From contig CADCVI010000146.1 of NCBI GenBank assembly GCA_902806105.1, positions 1 through 7,476 of the forward strand: 7,476 nt of DNA. Direction: 5' to 3'. A model generated the notes under the pieces. It was not told where the DNA came from. It saw only the letters and a program-made list of their open reading frames with translations, and did not search any database. Made by a program: the position numbers and the translations under genes. This document shows, one piece after another, positions 1-6,862 of the stretch. Within the stretch, counting starts at the first letter, position 1. Each line of letters begins with the position of its first letter. This DNA is from an uncultured Rubrobacteraceae bacterium (GTDB lineage Bacteria > Actinomycetota > Rubrobacteria > Rubrobacterales > Rubrobacteraceae).

Positions 1-961
1 CGGAACCGTCGACGTTGCCGAGGTCGACGCCGGGGATCTGGCCGGGCTCGATGGAGTACTCGGTGTCGATGGCGAGGTGCACGTAGGGCCGCTCCAGGAA
101 CGGGCGGAGGATCTCGATCTCCTCCTCTATCGTCGCGAGCCCGAGCTGAACGTCGAGCAGGAGCAGCGCCCCGTTCTCCTCGGCGAGCTGCGCGTACTGC
201 TCTATAAGCTCGGTCGGGAGCAGGTTGATGTAGAGCCCCGTCGCGCCGGGCTCCCTCGAAGCAGTCGAAGCTATAAGCTCTATCGTCGGGACGGCGGGGC
301 GCGCGGGGTCGAGCTCCGAGTAGGCCGCCGTCTGCTCCTTGAGTTTCGCCATCATCGTCTGGGGGTCGGTCTCTCCGAGCACGCCCATGTACCCGGAGAG
401 CGGGTTGCCGTAGTACGCGACGAGCCGGTTGTTCTTGAGCGGGCCGTCAGACGGGTCCTCGGCCCCGGCCACGAGCGTCTGGCCGAGCGGCACGGTCCGT
501 GTCGCTATCGGGGAGAGCGGGTTGCCGTACTGGTCCACGGCGGTAGTCTCCGGCTGGGCGGTACCCTGCGGCTCCGGCGGCCCCGACGCCTCGGCCAGGG
601 GAGCGGCACCGGCGGGCGGCGCGATCGCCGCGAACGCCTGTCCGGGGGCCGCCGTATCCGTGCTTCCGGTCGTCTCCCCCATCGTCGTCCCGCCGGGCCG
701 GGTCGCCGCACCGCCGGTGGTCTCGCCGGTCGCGTTCGTCATGCCGCCATTCGTCGTCCCGCCGCTCTCGCCGCTGGTGCTCCCTTCCGTGGGGCTCTCG
801 TCCGGGGGGGGCTGCTGGCCGGAGTCCTCCTGGCCCGAGCCTCCGCCGCACCCCACGAAGACGAACAGCAGCGCCGCGAGGAGCAGCGCGCCCCCGCCGA
901 GCGATCCGAGTACGCGCCTTGCATGGTTACGCCTCCTGAAGTGCCTTCCCTGACCGCTCAA
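1..961 (-). CDS. Predicted secreted lipoprotein, C-terminus beyond window; start disputed
   Basis: This frame is open from a TAA at 974-976 to the left edge, giving 320 visible residues from a TTG at 961-959. It reads as an Arg-rich n-region, a hydrophobic stretch (about residues 17-36) and a lipobox ending FVGC with the acylated Cys at residue 38. A Gly/Thr/Ser-rich linker (about 39-100) follows, then a folded domain beginning near the sequence NNRLVAYYGNPLSGYMG. The linker is typical of a tether holding a domain off the membrane. The alternating hydrophobic segments of the domain (for example TGLYINLL, ALLLLDVQ, YVHLAIDTEYS) suggest an alpha/beta, possibly TIM-barrel, fold; that is inference and I do not recognise a function. 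The TTG is preceded by GGGAGG with 5-base spacing. However, the best ribosome site, AGGAGG at 937-932, sits 7 bases before an ATG at 924-922 that is one base out of frame. The gene is either TTG-initiated or carries a one-base deletion. It lies 75 bases downstream of purU on the same strand. Confidence 0.8.
   Translation of the reverse strand, partial: MSGQGRHFRRRNHARRVLGSLGGGALLLAALLFVFVGCGGGSGQEDSGQQPPPDESPTEGSTSGESGGTTNGGMTNATGETTGGAATRPGGTTMGETTGSTDTAAPGQAFAAIAPPAGAAPLAEASGPPEPQGTAQPETTAVDQYGNPLSPIATRTVPLGQTLVAGAEDPSDGPLKNNRLVAYYGNPLSGYMGVLGETDPQTMMAKLKEQTAAYSELDPARPAVPTIELIASTASREPGATGLYINLLPTELIEQYAQLAEENGALLLLDVQLGLATIEEEIEILRPFLERPYVHLAIDTEYSIEPGQIPGVDLGNVDGS
395..529. repeat. Pair of identical 18-bp direct repeats inside the lipoprotein gene
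   Basis: The 18 bases GGAGAGCGGGTTGCCGTA occur at 395-412 and again at 512-529, in the same orientation and reading frame. On the coding strand both encode Tyr-Gly-Asn-Pro-Leu-Ser, once just before the folded domain and once at its beginning. Codon choice is identical in both copies, which suggests a short duplication rather than convergent motifs. Flanking bases differ immediately outside the repeat. Confidence 0.7.
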
Positions 962-973
962 TCCACCCTCCCG

Positions 974-1002
974 TTAGTACTGCCCCCTCAGCGAGCACAC
1001 AA
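974..1002 (-). promoter_or_regulatory. Candidate sigma-70-type promoter for the lipoprotein gene
   Basis: On the minus strand, TTGTGT (1002-997) and TACTAA (979-974) are separated by exactly 17 bases. Each hexamer matches the vegetative consensus at only three of six positions, so the spacing is the main support. Transcription would start near 967. That would leave almost no leader before the TTG at 961 but about 43 bases before the ATG at 924 with its AGGAGG site. A second, sigma-B-like possibility (GCTTAC, 14 bases, GGGTAT) lies just upstream in the same spacer. Confidence 0.3.
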
Positions 1003-1036
1003 GGGCGAAGCATACCCGTTTACCGTTCGGGGTAAG

Positions 1037-1891
<855 letters not shown>

Positions 1892-1928
1892 TCTTTGGTT
1901 CCGATCCTGGTTCGCACTACACGCCGGA

Positions 1929-1962
1929 TCGTATCGTTACATACGACGTGGCGATCTATCAA
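1929..1962 (-). promoter_or_regulatory. Candidate purU promoter with an overlapping palindromic operator
   Basis: On the minus strand a near-consensus -35 box TTGATA (1962-1957) is followed after 17 bases by TAACGA (1939-1934), then T. Transcription would begin near 1927, giving a leader of about 36 bases before the purU GTG. A perfect inverted repeat, TCGTAT-6 bases-ATACGA (1929-1946), covers the whole -10 box, the position expected of a repressor site. The -35 box and spacing are good; the -10 box is weak. The regulator is unknown. Confidence 0.4.
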
Positions 1963-1994
1963 GCCGAATAGGAGAACCCGCGCCCCCTTCCCCG

Positions 1995-2010
1995 AGCGCT
2001 AGAATGCGCT
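1995..2010 (+). promoter_or_regulatory. TAGAAT -10-like box inside a perfect palindrome, upstream of amylosucrase
   Basis: The sequence AGCGC-TAGAAT-GCGCT places an actinobacterial-type -10 hexamer (2000-2005) between the perfect 5-base arms of an inverted repeat. No convincing -35 box is visible 16-18 bases upstream (this stretch is C-rich). A start near 2012 would give a leader of about 70 bases for the gene at 2081. The element could be an operator over a weak promoter, or chance in GC-rich DNA. Confidence 0.3.
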
Positions 2011-2080
2011 GGAGGATTCATCGGCTGCGCGGGCCGCTGCCACGGCGAGGAGGGGGACGGAGATCCAGAACGTTCTGAAC

Positions 2081-4030
2081 ATGACCCCGGAGGCGCGGCA
2101 GGCTTTCGAAGACGCCACGTCCGCGGCGCGCGCGGGCCTCGAAGGCCTCCCGGCGCACGACGCCGAGATCTTCCTGCTCCGCCTGGAGCGCTACTGGCAA
2201 GACCTCTTCGACGGCCTGAAGCCGCCCTACGGGACCCGCGCGGACTTTCAAGCCTTCCTCGAAAACCTCGTCCGGCTCCTCGCCGCCCGGTACGCGGAGC
2301 GGCCCGGCGCGCTCAAAACGCTGGACCTGGAGCGCAACCTCACCCCGGACTGGTTCCAGAGCGAGCGGCGTACGGGTTACGTCTTCTACGCAGACCGCTT
2401 CGCCGGGGACCTCGCCGGGGTCGCGGAGAAGCTGGGCTACCTGGAGGAGCTCGGGGCGAACTACATACACATCATGCCGCTCCTCCAGAGCCGGCCGGCC
2501 GGCCTCGACGACGGCGGCTACGCCGTCTCCGACTACCGGAAGGTCCGCTCGTCGCTCGGGACGATGGACGACCTCCGGGAACTGTGCGCCCTGATGAGGG
2601 ACCGCGGCATGAGCCTCTGCCTCGACCTCGTCCTCAACCACTGCGCCCGCGAGCACGGGTGGGCCGAGGGTGCCCGCCGGGGCGAGGCGGAGTACGAGGA
2701 GATGTTCTACGTCTTCCCCGACCGAAGCCTCCCGGACGAGTACGAGAAGACGCTCCCCGAGGTCTTCCCGGAGACCACGCCGGGGAACTTCACGCGCATC
2801 GAGGAGACCGGCAAGTGGGTCTGGACGACCTTCAACGACTACCAGTGGGACCTGAACTGGTCGAACCCGCGCGTCTTCCTGGAGATGACGGACGTGCTGC
2901 TCTCGCTGGCGAACGTCGGCGTGGAGGTTGTCCGGCTCGACGCGGTGGCGTTTATGTGGAAGGAGCTCGGGACGAACTGCCAGAACCGCCCCGAGGTACA
3001 CGACCTGTTGCAGGCGCTGAGGGCGTGCAGCCGCATCGCGTGCGCTTCCGTGGTCCACAAGGCCGAGGCCATCGTCGGGCCCGAGGAGCTCGTGACGTAT
3101 CTGGGGACGGACGCCCACTACGGCAAGGAGTCGGATCTCGCCTACCACAACGCCCTGATGGTGCACCTCTGGTCCTCGCTCGCGAGCCGCGACCCCCGGC
3201 TTATGGCCCACGCCCTCGGTCGCTTCCCCGAGAAGCCGGCGAACGCCTCGTGGGCGACCTACGCCCGCGGCCACGACGACATCGGCTGGGCGATAACGGA
3301 CGAGGACGCCGCCGCCGTCGGCCTCGACGCGGGGGCGCACCGCTCGTTTCTGAGCGAATACTACTCCGGGTCTTTCGCGGGGAGCCACGCGCGCGGCGGC
3401 GTCTTCGAGGAGAACCCGGCGACGGGGGATCGGCGCATCAGCGGCACCCTGGCGAGCCTCGCGGGCGTGGAGTTCGCCCGGGAGGCGGGGGACGAGGCCC
3501 TGCTGGAGATGGCCGTGCGCCGCGTGCTGCTAAGCCACGCGCTCATCTTCGGGTACGGGGGGATACCCCTGATCTACATGGGCGACGAGCTCGGCCTCAC
3601 GAACGACTACTCGTACCTCGAAGACCCGAAACGCCGCGACGACAACCGCTGGATGCACCGTCCGTCCATGGACTGGAAGAAGGCCGCGCGCCGCTCCTCA
3701 TCGGGGACGGTCGAGCACGCCATCTTCTCGGGCATCCGGGCGCTCGTCGAGGCCCGTAAGAGCACGCCACACCTGCACGCCGCGGCCCCTGTCGAGGTCG
3801 TGGACGGACAGCACCCCCACGTCTTCTCGTTCGTGCGGCGGCACCCTCTGGGCCCGCTCCTCGCGCTCCACAACCTCACCGAGGAGGTCCGCCTCGCGAG
3901 CCTGGGGGTGCCCCGCGCGCTCGGGATCACGTCCCCGCTAGACCGCCTGAGCGATAGCGCCCCCGGGATCGTCGGGGACGACGTGGAGCTACCGCCGTAT
4001 GGGGTGGTCTGGCTCACCAGCGGCCCGTAG
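2081..4030 (+). CDS. Amylosucrase, glycoside hydrolase family 13 (subfamily 4)
   Basis: Amylosucrase transfers glucose from sucrose to a growing alpha-1,4-glucan and releases fructose, without nucleotide-sugar donors. The 649-residue protein matches the family in length (about 630-650). It has an all-helical N-terminal domain (about 1-90), a (beta/alpha)8 barrel from YVFYADRF near 100, and a C-terminal beta domain (about 565-649). Visible catalytic residues are D287 (nucleophile, VRLDAVA), E329 (acid/base, HKAEAIV) and D399 (transition-state Asp, GHDDIGW). D182, N186 and H187 lie in LDLVLNH. D144 (DDGGYAV) and R523 (DDNRWMHRP) correspond to the Asp-Arg pair that binds sucrose in characterised amylosucrases, which favours this over a general amylase; a sucrose hydrolase remains possible. 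No signal peptide is seen. The ATG has no close ribosome site: the nearest strong purine run, AGGAGGGGG, ends about 24 bases upstream, and no ATG, GTG or TTG lies in frame between it and the stop at 2000. No sucrose transporter is adjacent. Confidence 0.93.
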   Translation: MTPEARQAFEDATSAARAGLEGLPAHDAEIFLLRLERYWQDLFDGLKPPYGTRADFQAFLENLVRLLAARYAERPGALKTLDLERNLTPDWFQSERRTGYVFYADRFAGDLAGVAEKLGYLEELGANYIHIMPLLQSRPAGLDDGGYAVSDYRKVRSSLGTMDDLRELCALMRDRGMSLCLDLVLNHCAREHGWAEGARRGEAEYEEMFYVFPDRSLPDEYEKTLPEVFPETTPGNFTRIEETGKWVWTTFNDYQWDLNWSNPRVFLEMTDVLLSLANVGVEVVRLDAVAFMWKELGTNCQNRPEVHDLLQALRACSRIACASVVHKAEAIVGPEELVTYLGTDAHYGKESDLAYHNALMVHLWSSLASRDPRLMAHALGRFPEKPANASWATYARGHDDIGWAITDEDAAAVGLDAGAHRSFLSEYYSGSFAGSHARGGVFEENPATGDRRISGTLASLAGVEFAREAGDEALLEMAVRRVLLSHALIFGYGGIPLIYMGDELGLTNDYSYLEDPKRRDDNRWMHRPSMDWKKAARRSSSGTVEHAIFSGIRALVEARKSTPHLHAAAPVEVVDGQHPHVFSFVRRHPLGPLLALHNLTEEVRLASLGVPRALGITSPLDRLSDSAPGIVGDDVELPPYGVVWLTSGP

Positions 4031-4058
4031 ATCCGGAGGACGGCACCAACCCGGGTGC

Positions 4059-4064
4059 TAGTAT
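4059..4064 (+). promoter_or_regulatory. TAGTAT -10 box placed for a leaderless transcript
   Basis: TAGTAT is followed by 7 bases (GGCTCCC) and then the ATG at 4072. That is the usual -10 to start-point distance, so the mRNA would begin at or next to the A of the start codon. No clear -35 box is seen. The hexamer also overlaps the alternative ATG at 4063, which argues against translation starting there. Leaderless mRNAs are common in actinobacteria. Confidence 0.45.
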
Positions 4065-4071
4065 GGCTCCC

Positions 4072-5589
4072 ATGACCAACACCAGAGAAGACGGCGGCTC
4101 GAACGCCTTAGGGGAACTCAGGAGAAGGCTGGCGACGGTCTCCGACCTCGGCACCGCCGGCGCGGTGCTCGCGTGGGACCAGCAGACCTACATGCCGAAG
4201 GGCGGGATCGGGACGAGGGCGGAAGGGATGGCGACGCTGAGCCGCCTAGCCCACGAACACTTCGTCGACCCGGAGGTGGGCCGGCTGCTCGACGCCGCCG
4301 GGGACACGGACCCAGGTACGGACGACGGGGCGCTCGTCCGGCGCGCGCGGCGCGACTACGAGCGCTCGACGCGGCTGCCGTCGCGGCTCGTGGAGGAGAT
4401 GTCCAGGGCCTCGGCGCTCGGCGAGTCGGCGTGGGTGGAGGCGAGGGAGACCTCGGACTTCTCCCTCTTCGCCCCGCACCTCGAGAAGATGCTGCCCCTC
4501 CAGCGCGAGGCGGCGGAGTCCCTGGGCTACGAGGACCACCCCTACGACGCCCTCCTCGACGGGTACGAGCCGGGGGCCAGGAAGGCCACGCTCGAAAAGA
4601 TGTTCGGGGAGCTGAAGGAGGGCATCGTGCCGATGATCCGCGAGATCTCCGCGGCTGGCGTGGACGACCGGGCGGCGCTCCTGCGCGGAGGCTTCGATGA
4701 GGCGGCGCAGGAGAGGTTCGGGGAGGAGGTCATAACGGCCTTCGGCTACGACTGGAACCGGGGGCGGCAGGACAGAACCGTCCACCCGTTCTGCATAAAC
4801 TTCGGGCCGGACGACGTCAGGATCACGACGAGGTTCGACCCCGGGTGGCTCGCCCCCGCCCTCTTCGGCACGCTGCACGAGACCGGCCACGCCCTCTACG
4901 AGCAGGGCGTCGACGGGCGCTACGCCCGCACGCCCCTGGCCGGTGGCACATCCATGGGCATCCACGAGTCGCAGTCCAGGATGTGGGAGAACCTCGTCGG
5001 TCGCTCCAGGGCGTTCTGGTCTCACTACTACCCCAGGCTGCAGGGAGCGTTCCCGGAACCGCTCGGCGGCGTGGAGCCCGAGGCTTTCTACCGCGCGATC
5101 AACGCCGTCTCGCCGTCGGAGATCCGGGTAGAGGCCGACGAGGTCACGTACAACCTCCACATCCTGCTGCGCTTCGAGCTGGAGGTCGCCCTGATCGAAG
5201 GCTCCCTCGCCGTCTCCGACCTCCCGGATGCGTGGAGGGCGAAGATGGAGGAGTACCTCGGGATCACGCCGGAGAGCGACGCCACGGGCGTGTTGCAGGA
5301 CGTCCACTGGTCCGCCGGCCTCTTCGGCTACTTCCCGACCTACACCATCGGCAACGTACTATCCGTGCAGTTTTTCGACGAGGCGGTCAGGGCGCACCCG
5401 GAGATCCCGGAGGGCATAGGCCGCGGCGAGTTCTCCACCCTCCTCTCGTGGCTCAGGGAGAACATCCACCGCCACGGGAGCCGCTACCTGCCGGACGAGC
5501 TCGTCGAACAGGTCACCGGCCGCCCGCTCGACACATCCCCCTACCTCCGCTACCTCCGGACGAAGTTCGGCGAGCTGTACGGGCAGTAG
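4072..5589 (+). CDS. Metallocarboxypeptidase, M32 (Taq/Pfu) family
   Basis: M32 enzymes are cytoplasmic, metal-dependent carboxypeptidases that remove C-terminal residues from peptides with broad specificity. From ATG 4072 the protein has 505 residues, matching the family's roughly 500. Motifs follow the family order: HPF (238-240), DVRITT (248-253), the zinc site HETGH (269-273, with E270 catalytic), HESQSR (298-303, with E299 the third ligand), IRVEADEVTYNLH (from 351) and GYFPTYTIGN (419-428). All ligands are intact and no signal peptide is present. An alternative ATG at 4063 would add Met-Ala-Pro. I prefer 4072 because a -10 box overlaps 4063 and the only ribosome-site-like sequence, GGAGGA at 4035-4040, is 22 bases before 4063 and 31 before 4072. 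The gene lies 41 bases after the amylosucrase stop, so read-through is also possible. It ends in tandem in-frame stops, TAG then TAA, just before a strong terminator. Confidence 0.95.
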   Translation: MTNTREDGGSNALGELRRRLATVSDLGTAGAVLAWDQQTYMPKGGIGTRAEGMATLSRLAHEHFVDPEVGRLLDAAGDTDPGTDDGALVRRARRDYERSTRLPSRLVEEMSRASALGESAWVEARETSDFSLFAPHLEKMLPLQREAAESLGYEDHPYDALLDGYEPGARKATLEKMFGELKEGIVPMIREISAAGVDDRAALLRGGFDEAAQERFGEEVITAFGYDWNRGRQDRTVHPFCINFGPDDVRITTRFDPGWLAPALFGTLHETGHALYEQGVDGRYARTPLAGGTSMGIHESQSRMWENLVGRSRAFWSHYYPRLQGAFPEPLGGVEPEAFYRAINAVSPSEIRVEADEVTYNLHILLRFELEVALIEGSLAVSDLPDAWRAKMEEYLGITPESDATGVLQDVHWSAGLFGYFPTYTIGNVLSVQFFDEAVRAHPEIPEGIGRGEFSTLLSWLRENIHRHGSRYLPDELVEQVTGRPLDTSPYLRYLRTKFGELYGQ

Positions 5590-5605
5590 TAACCGGACTC
5601 GGGGC

Positions 5606-5644
5606 GGGGAGGGCCGGCGCTCACAAGGAGCGCCGGCCCTCCCC
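5606..5644. terminator. Perfect 16-bp hairpin terminator between convergent genes
   Basis: The arms GGGGAGGGCCGGCGCT (5606-5621) and AGCGCCGGCCCTCCCC (5629-5644) pair perfectly around a 7-base loop (CACAAGG). A modest T-containing run, GTTTCGTT, follows on the plus strand, so it fits intrinsic termination of the M32 gene. The opposite side has no T-run. Even so, the hairpin sits 10 bases beyond the stop of the convergent propeller gene and probably helps end that transcript too. Confidence 0.9.
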
Positions 5645-5653
5645 GTTTCGTTC

Positions 5654-6730
5654 CTACCTGCGCAGGACGGCGCGGAGGATCAGGGCAAGGGCGCCGACGA
5701 CCAGTATGACCACCACGGCGGCGCCGCCCAGGAGGAGCAGCGGGCTCGGGCCGCCGGTTTGGGGCATATCGGAGGAGCCCGACGCCTCTTCGGGGACGGG
5801 GACCGTGGAGACGTTGAACGGGAGCTCGGGGTCACCCGTCTCGCGGGCATCGAACTGGGAGTTGACGGCGAGCAGTTCGGAGCCGCTCTGGGCGATGGTC
5901 GTCGGGTACATGAGGGACTCGTCGGTGAAGGGCTCGCCCGCCGTACCGCTGGAGAAATCCTCCGAGAGCTCCACCGGCACGATCAGTTCCTGCTGGTTCC
6001 GGACGACGTAGAGGGTCTGGCCGTCGAGCAGGATGCCGTCGCCGTTCGTCAGGTCGGCCCCGCCGGTGTCTATAAGGGAGACTTCCTTCGTGGTCGTGTC
6101 TATGCGGAAGAGCTCGCCCGTCGCGGACTTCACGGTGACGAGGTAGCGGCCGTCGGCGGACGAGGCGATACCGTTGAGGTTGAAGCCCTCTTCGTACCGG
6201 AGCGGCGTCCCCTCGAAGTTCAGGTAGGTCTCAAGTTCGTAGCCGCCCGCGCCGTCCGGGAAGACCCTGTAGAGCTCTGGGGTCATGGAGTCCGTAAAGA
6301 ACGCCGAGCCGTCGGGCGTGAGGGTTACGTCGTTGACGAACGTCATCTCCTGCCCGTTCTCGAAGCCCTCGATCAGGGCGCCGGACGCGGTGTCGTAGAC
6401 GAACATCTGGCCCGTGTCGCCGCCCGAGACGAAGAGTCGCCCAGCCCCGTCGGCCTTCATCCCGACGGCCGCGGTCCGGCCGTCGGTGCCGCCCCCGGAG
6501 AACACTTCCGCCTCCACACCCGGCTCGGAGATGTTGGAGGAGAAGATGGTCCCGTCCGAGGTGCTCCCGACAAAAAAGTCTCCGGTCGCGGCGTCCAGCG
6601 CGATCCCCTCCGGGAAGACCTCGTCGCCGGGGAGCGGGTAGACCGCTTCCTCCTGCGCCAGCGCCGTCCCCCCAACACCCAGGGAGAGCACGAGGCTCAG
6701 GGCCGCTACAGCTTTGATCCTGACTGACAT
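5654..6730 (-). CDS. Secreted SMP-30/lactonase-like six-bladed beta-propeller with MPQTG wall-sorting signal
   Basis: The 358-residue protein begins with a signal peptide (Lys-containing n-region, hydrophobic core, likely cleavage after ALA at residue 25). Six blade-like repeats follow, near residues 39-67, 87-117, 131-158, 184-214, 229-255 and 275-295. The pattern resembles the SMP-30/gluconolactonase fold, and the residues expected to bind its divalent metal look present: E41 (PEGIA), N133 (VNDV), N187 (LNGIA) and D231 (GDGIL). Close relatives in actinobacteria are, as I recall, sometimes labelled superoxide dismutase; nothing here supports that activity. After the propeller comes a Ser/Glu-rich spacer, MPQTG (322-326), a hydrophobic segment (about 331-351) and an Arg-rich tail, RAVLRR. 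This is the layout of a sortase substrate with Met in place of the usual Leu. The substrate is unknown. The ATG has a good AAGGAG site 8 bases upstream. The gene is convergent with the M32 gene and divergent from the Gly/Met-rich gene. Confidence 0.87.
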   Translation of the reverse strand: MSVRIKAVAALSLVLSLGVGGTALAQEEAVYPLPGDEVFPEGIALDAATGDFFVGSTSDGTIFSSNISEPGVEAEVFSGGGTDGRTAAVGMKADGAGRLFVSGGDTGQMFVYDTASGALIEGFENGQEMTFVNDVTLTPDGSAFFTDSMTPELYRVFPDGAGGYELETYLNFEGTPLRYEEGFNLNGIASSADGRYLVTVKSATGELFRIDTTTKEVSLIDTGGADLTNGDGILLDGQTLYVVRNQQELIVPVELSEDFSSGTAGEPFTDESLMYPTTIAQSGSELLAVNSQFDARETGDPELPFNVSTVPVPEEASGSSDMPQTGGPSPLLLLGGAAVVVILVVGALALILRAVLRR

Positions 6731-6738
6731 GTGGGCTT

Positions 6739-6744
6739 CTCCTT
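6739..6744 (-). promoter_or_regulatory. Ribosome binding site of the propeller gene
   Basis: AAGGAG reads on the minus strand 8 bases before the ATG at 6730-6728. It fixes that start and makes the following Lys-containing hydrophobic segment the true N-terminus. Confidence 0.8.
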
Positions 6745-6771
6745 CTCGATCCCGGGGTCCTCGCCGCTAGG

Positions 6772-6777
6772 TTTATA
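6772..6777 (-). promoter_or_regulatory. TATAAA -10 box for the propeller gene
   Basis: TATAAA stands out in GC-rich DNA and is preceded on the minus strand by TG. Transcription would start near 6765 and give a leader of about 35 bases carrying the AAGGAG site. The -35 region (GCACCA at 17-base spacing) is not recognisable, so promoter strength or sigma factor cannot be judged. A nearby inverted repeat, AGCAC-9 bases-GTGCT (6783-6801), lies in the spacer region and might be an operator. Confidence 0.5.
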
Positions 6778-6852
6778 CATCGAGCACGCCCGGATGGTGC
6801 TTAGCGACCGTCCGCCCGCGGGTACATAGGTCAGTGTAGAGAAACCAAAGCG

Positions 6853-6857
6853 AAGGA
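6853..6857 (+). promoter_or_regulatory. Ribosome binding site that decides the start of the Gly/Met-rich gene
   Basis: AAGGA ends 5 bases before the ATG at 6863. It overlaps the alternative in-frame ATG at 6857, so initiation at 6857 would have no ribosome site. The later ATG is therefore preferred. Confidence 0.65.
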
Positions 6858-6862
6858 TGATC

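Noticed and set aside
739..924. 61-codon minus-strand frame from ATG 924, which has the best ribosome site
   Set aside because: The translation is Arg/Ala/Ser-rich and ends quickly. The frame one base away carries the signal peptide, lipobox and domain, so this is a frameshifted reading and not a separate gene.
1011..1036. Possible hairpin after the purU stop (TACCC with GGGTA, 12-base loop)
   Set aside because: The stem is only 5 bp, the loop is long and no T-run follows, so it is not a credible intrinsic terminator.
2018..3388. 456-codon minus-strand frame opposite amylosucrase
   Set aside because: It is a mirror frame of an unambiguous GH13 gene; the Arg/Val/Glu-rich translation has no domain signal.
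4246..5307. 353-codon minus-strand frame opposite the M32 gene
   Set aside because: It is a mirror frame of a gene with all M32 zinc motifs intact.
4845..6011. 388-codon plus-strand frame crossing from the M32 gene into the propeller gene
   Set aside because: It runs through a perfect terminator hairpin and across two convergent genes, and its translation is Arg/Pro-rich noise.
5759..6727. 322-codon plus-strand frame opposite the propeller gene
   Set aside because: It is antisense to a gene with a signal peptide, propeller repeats and sorting signal; no motif is visible in it.
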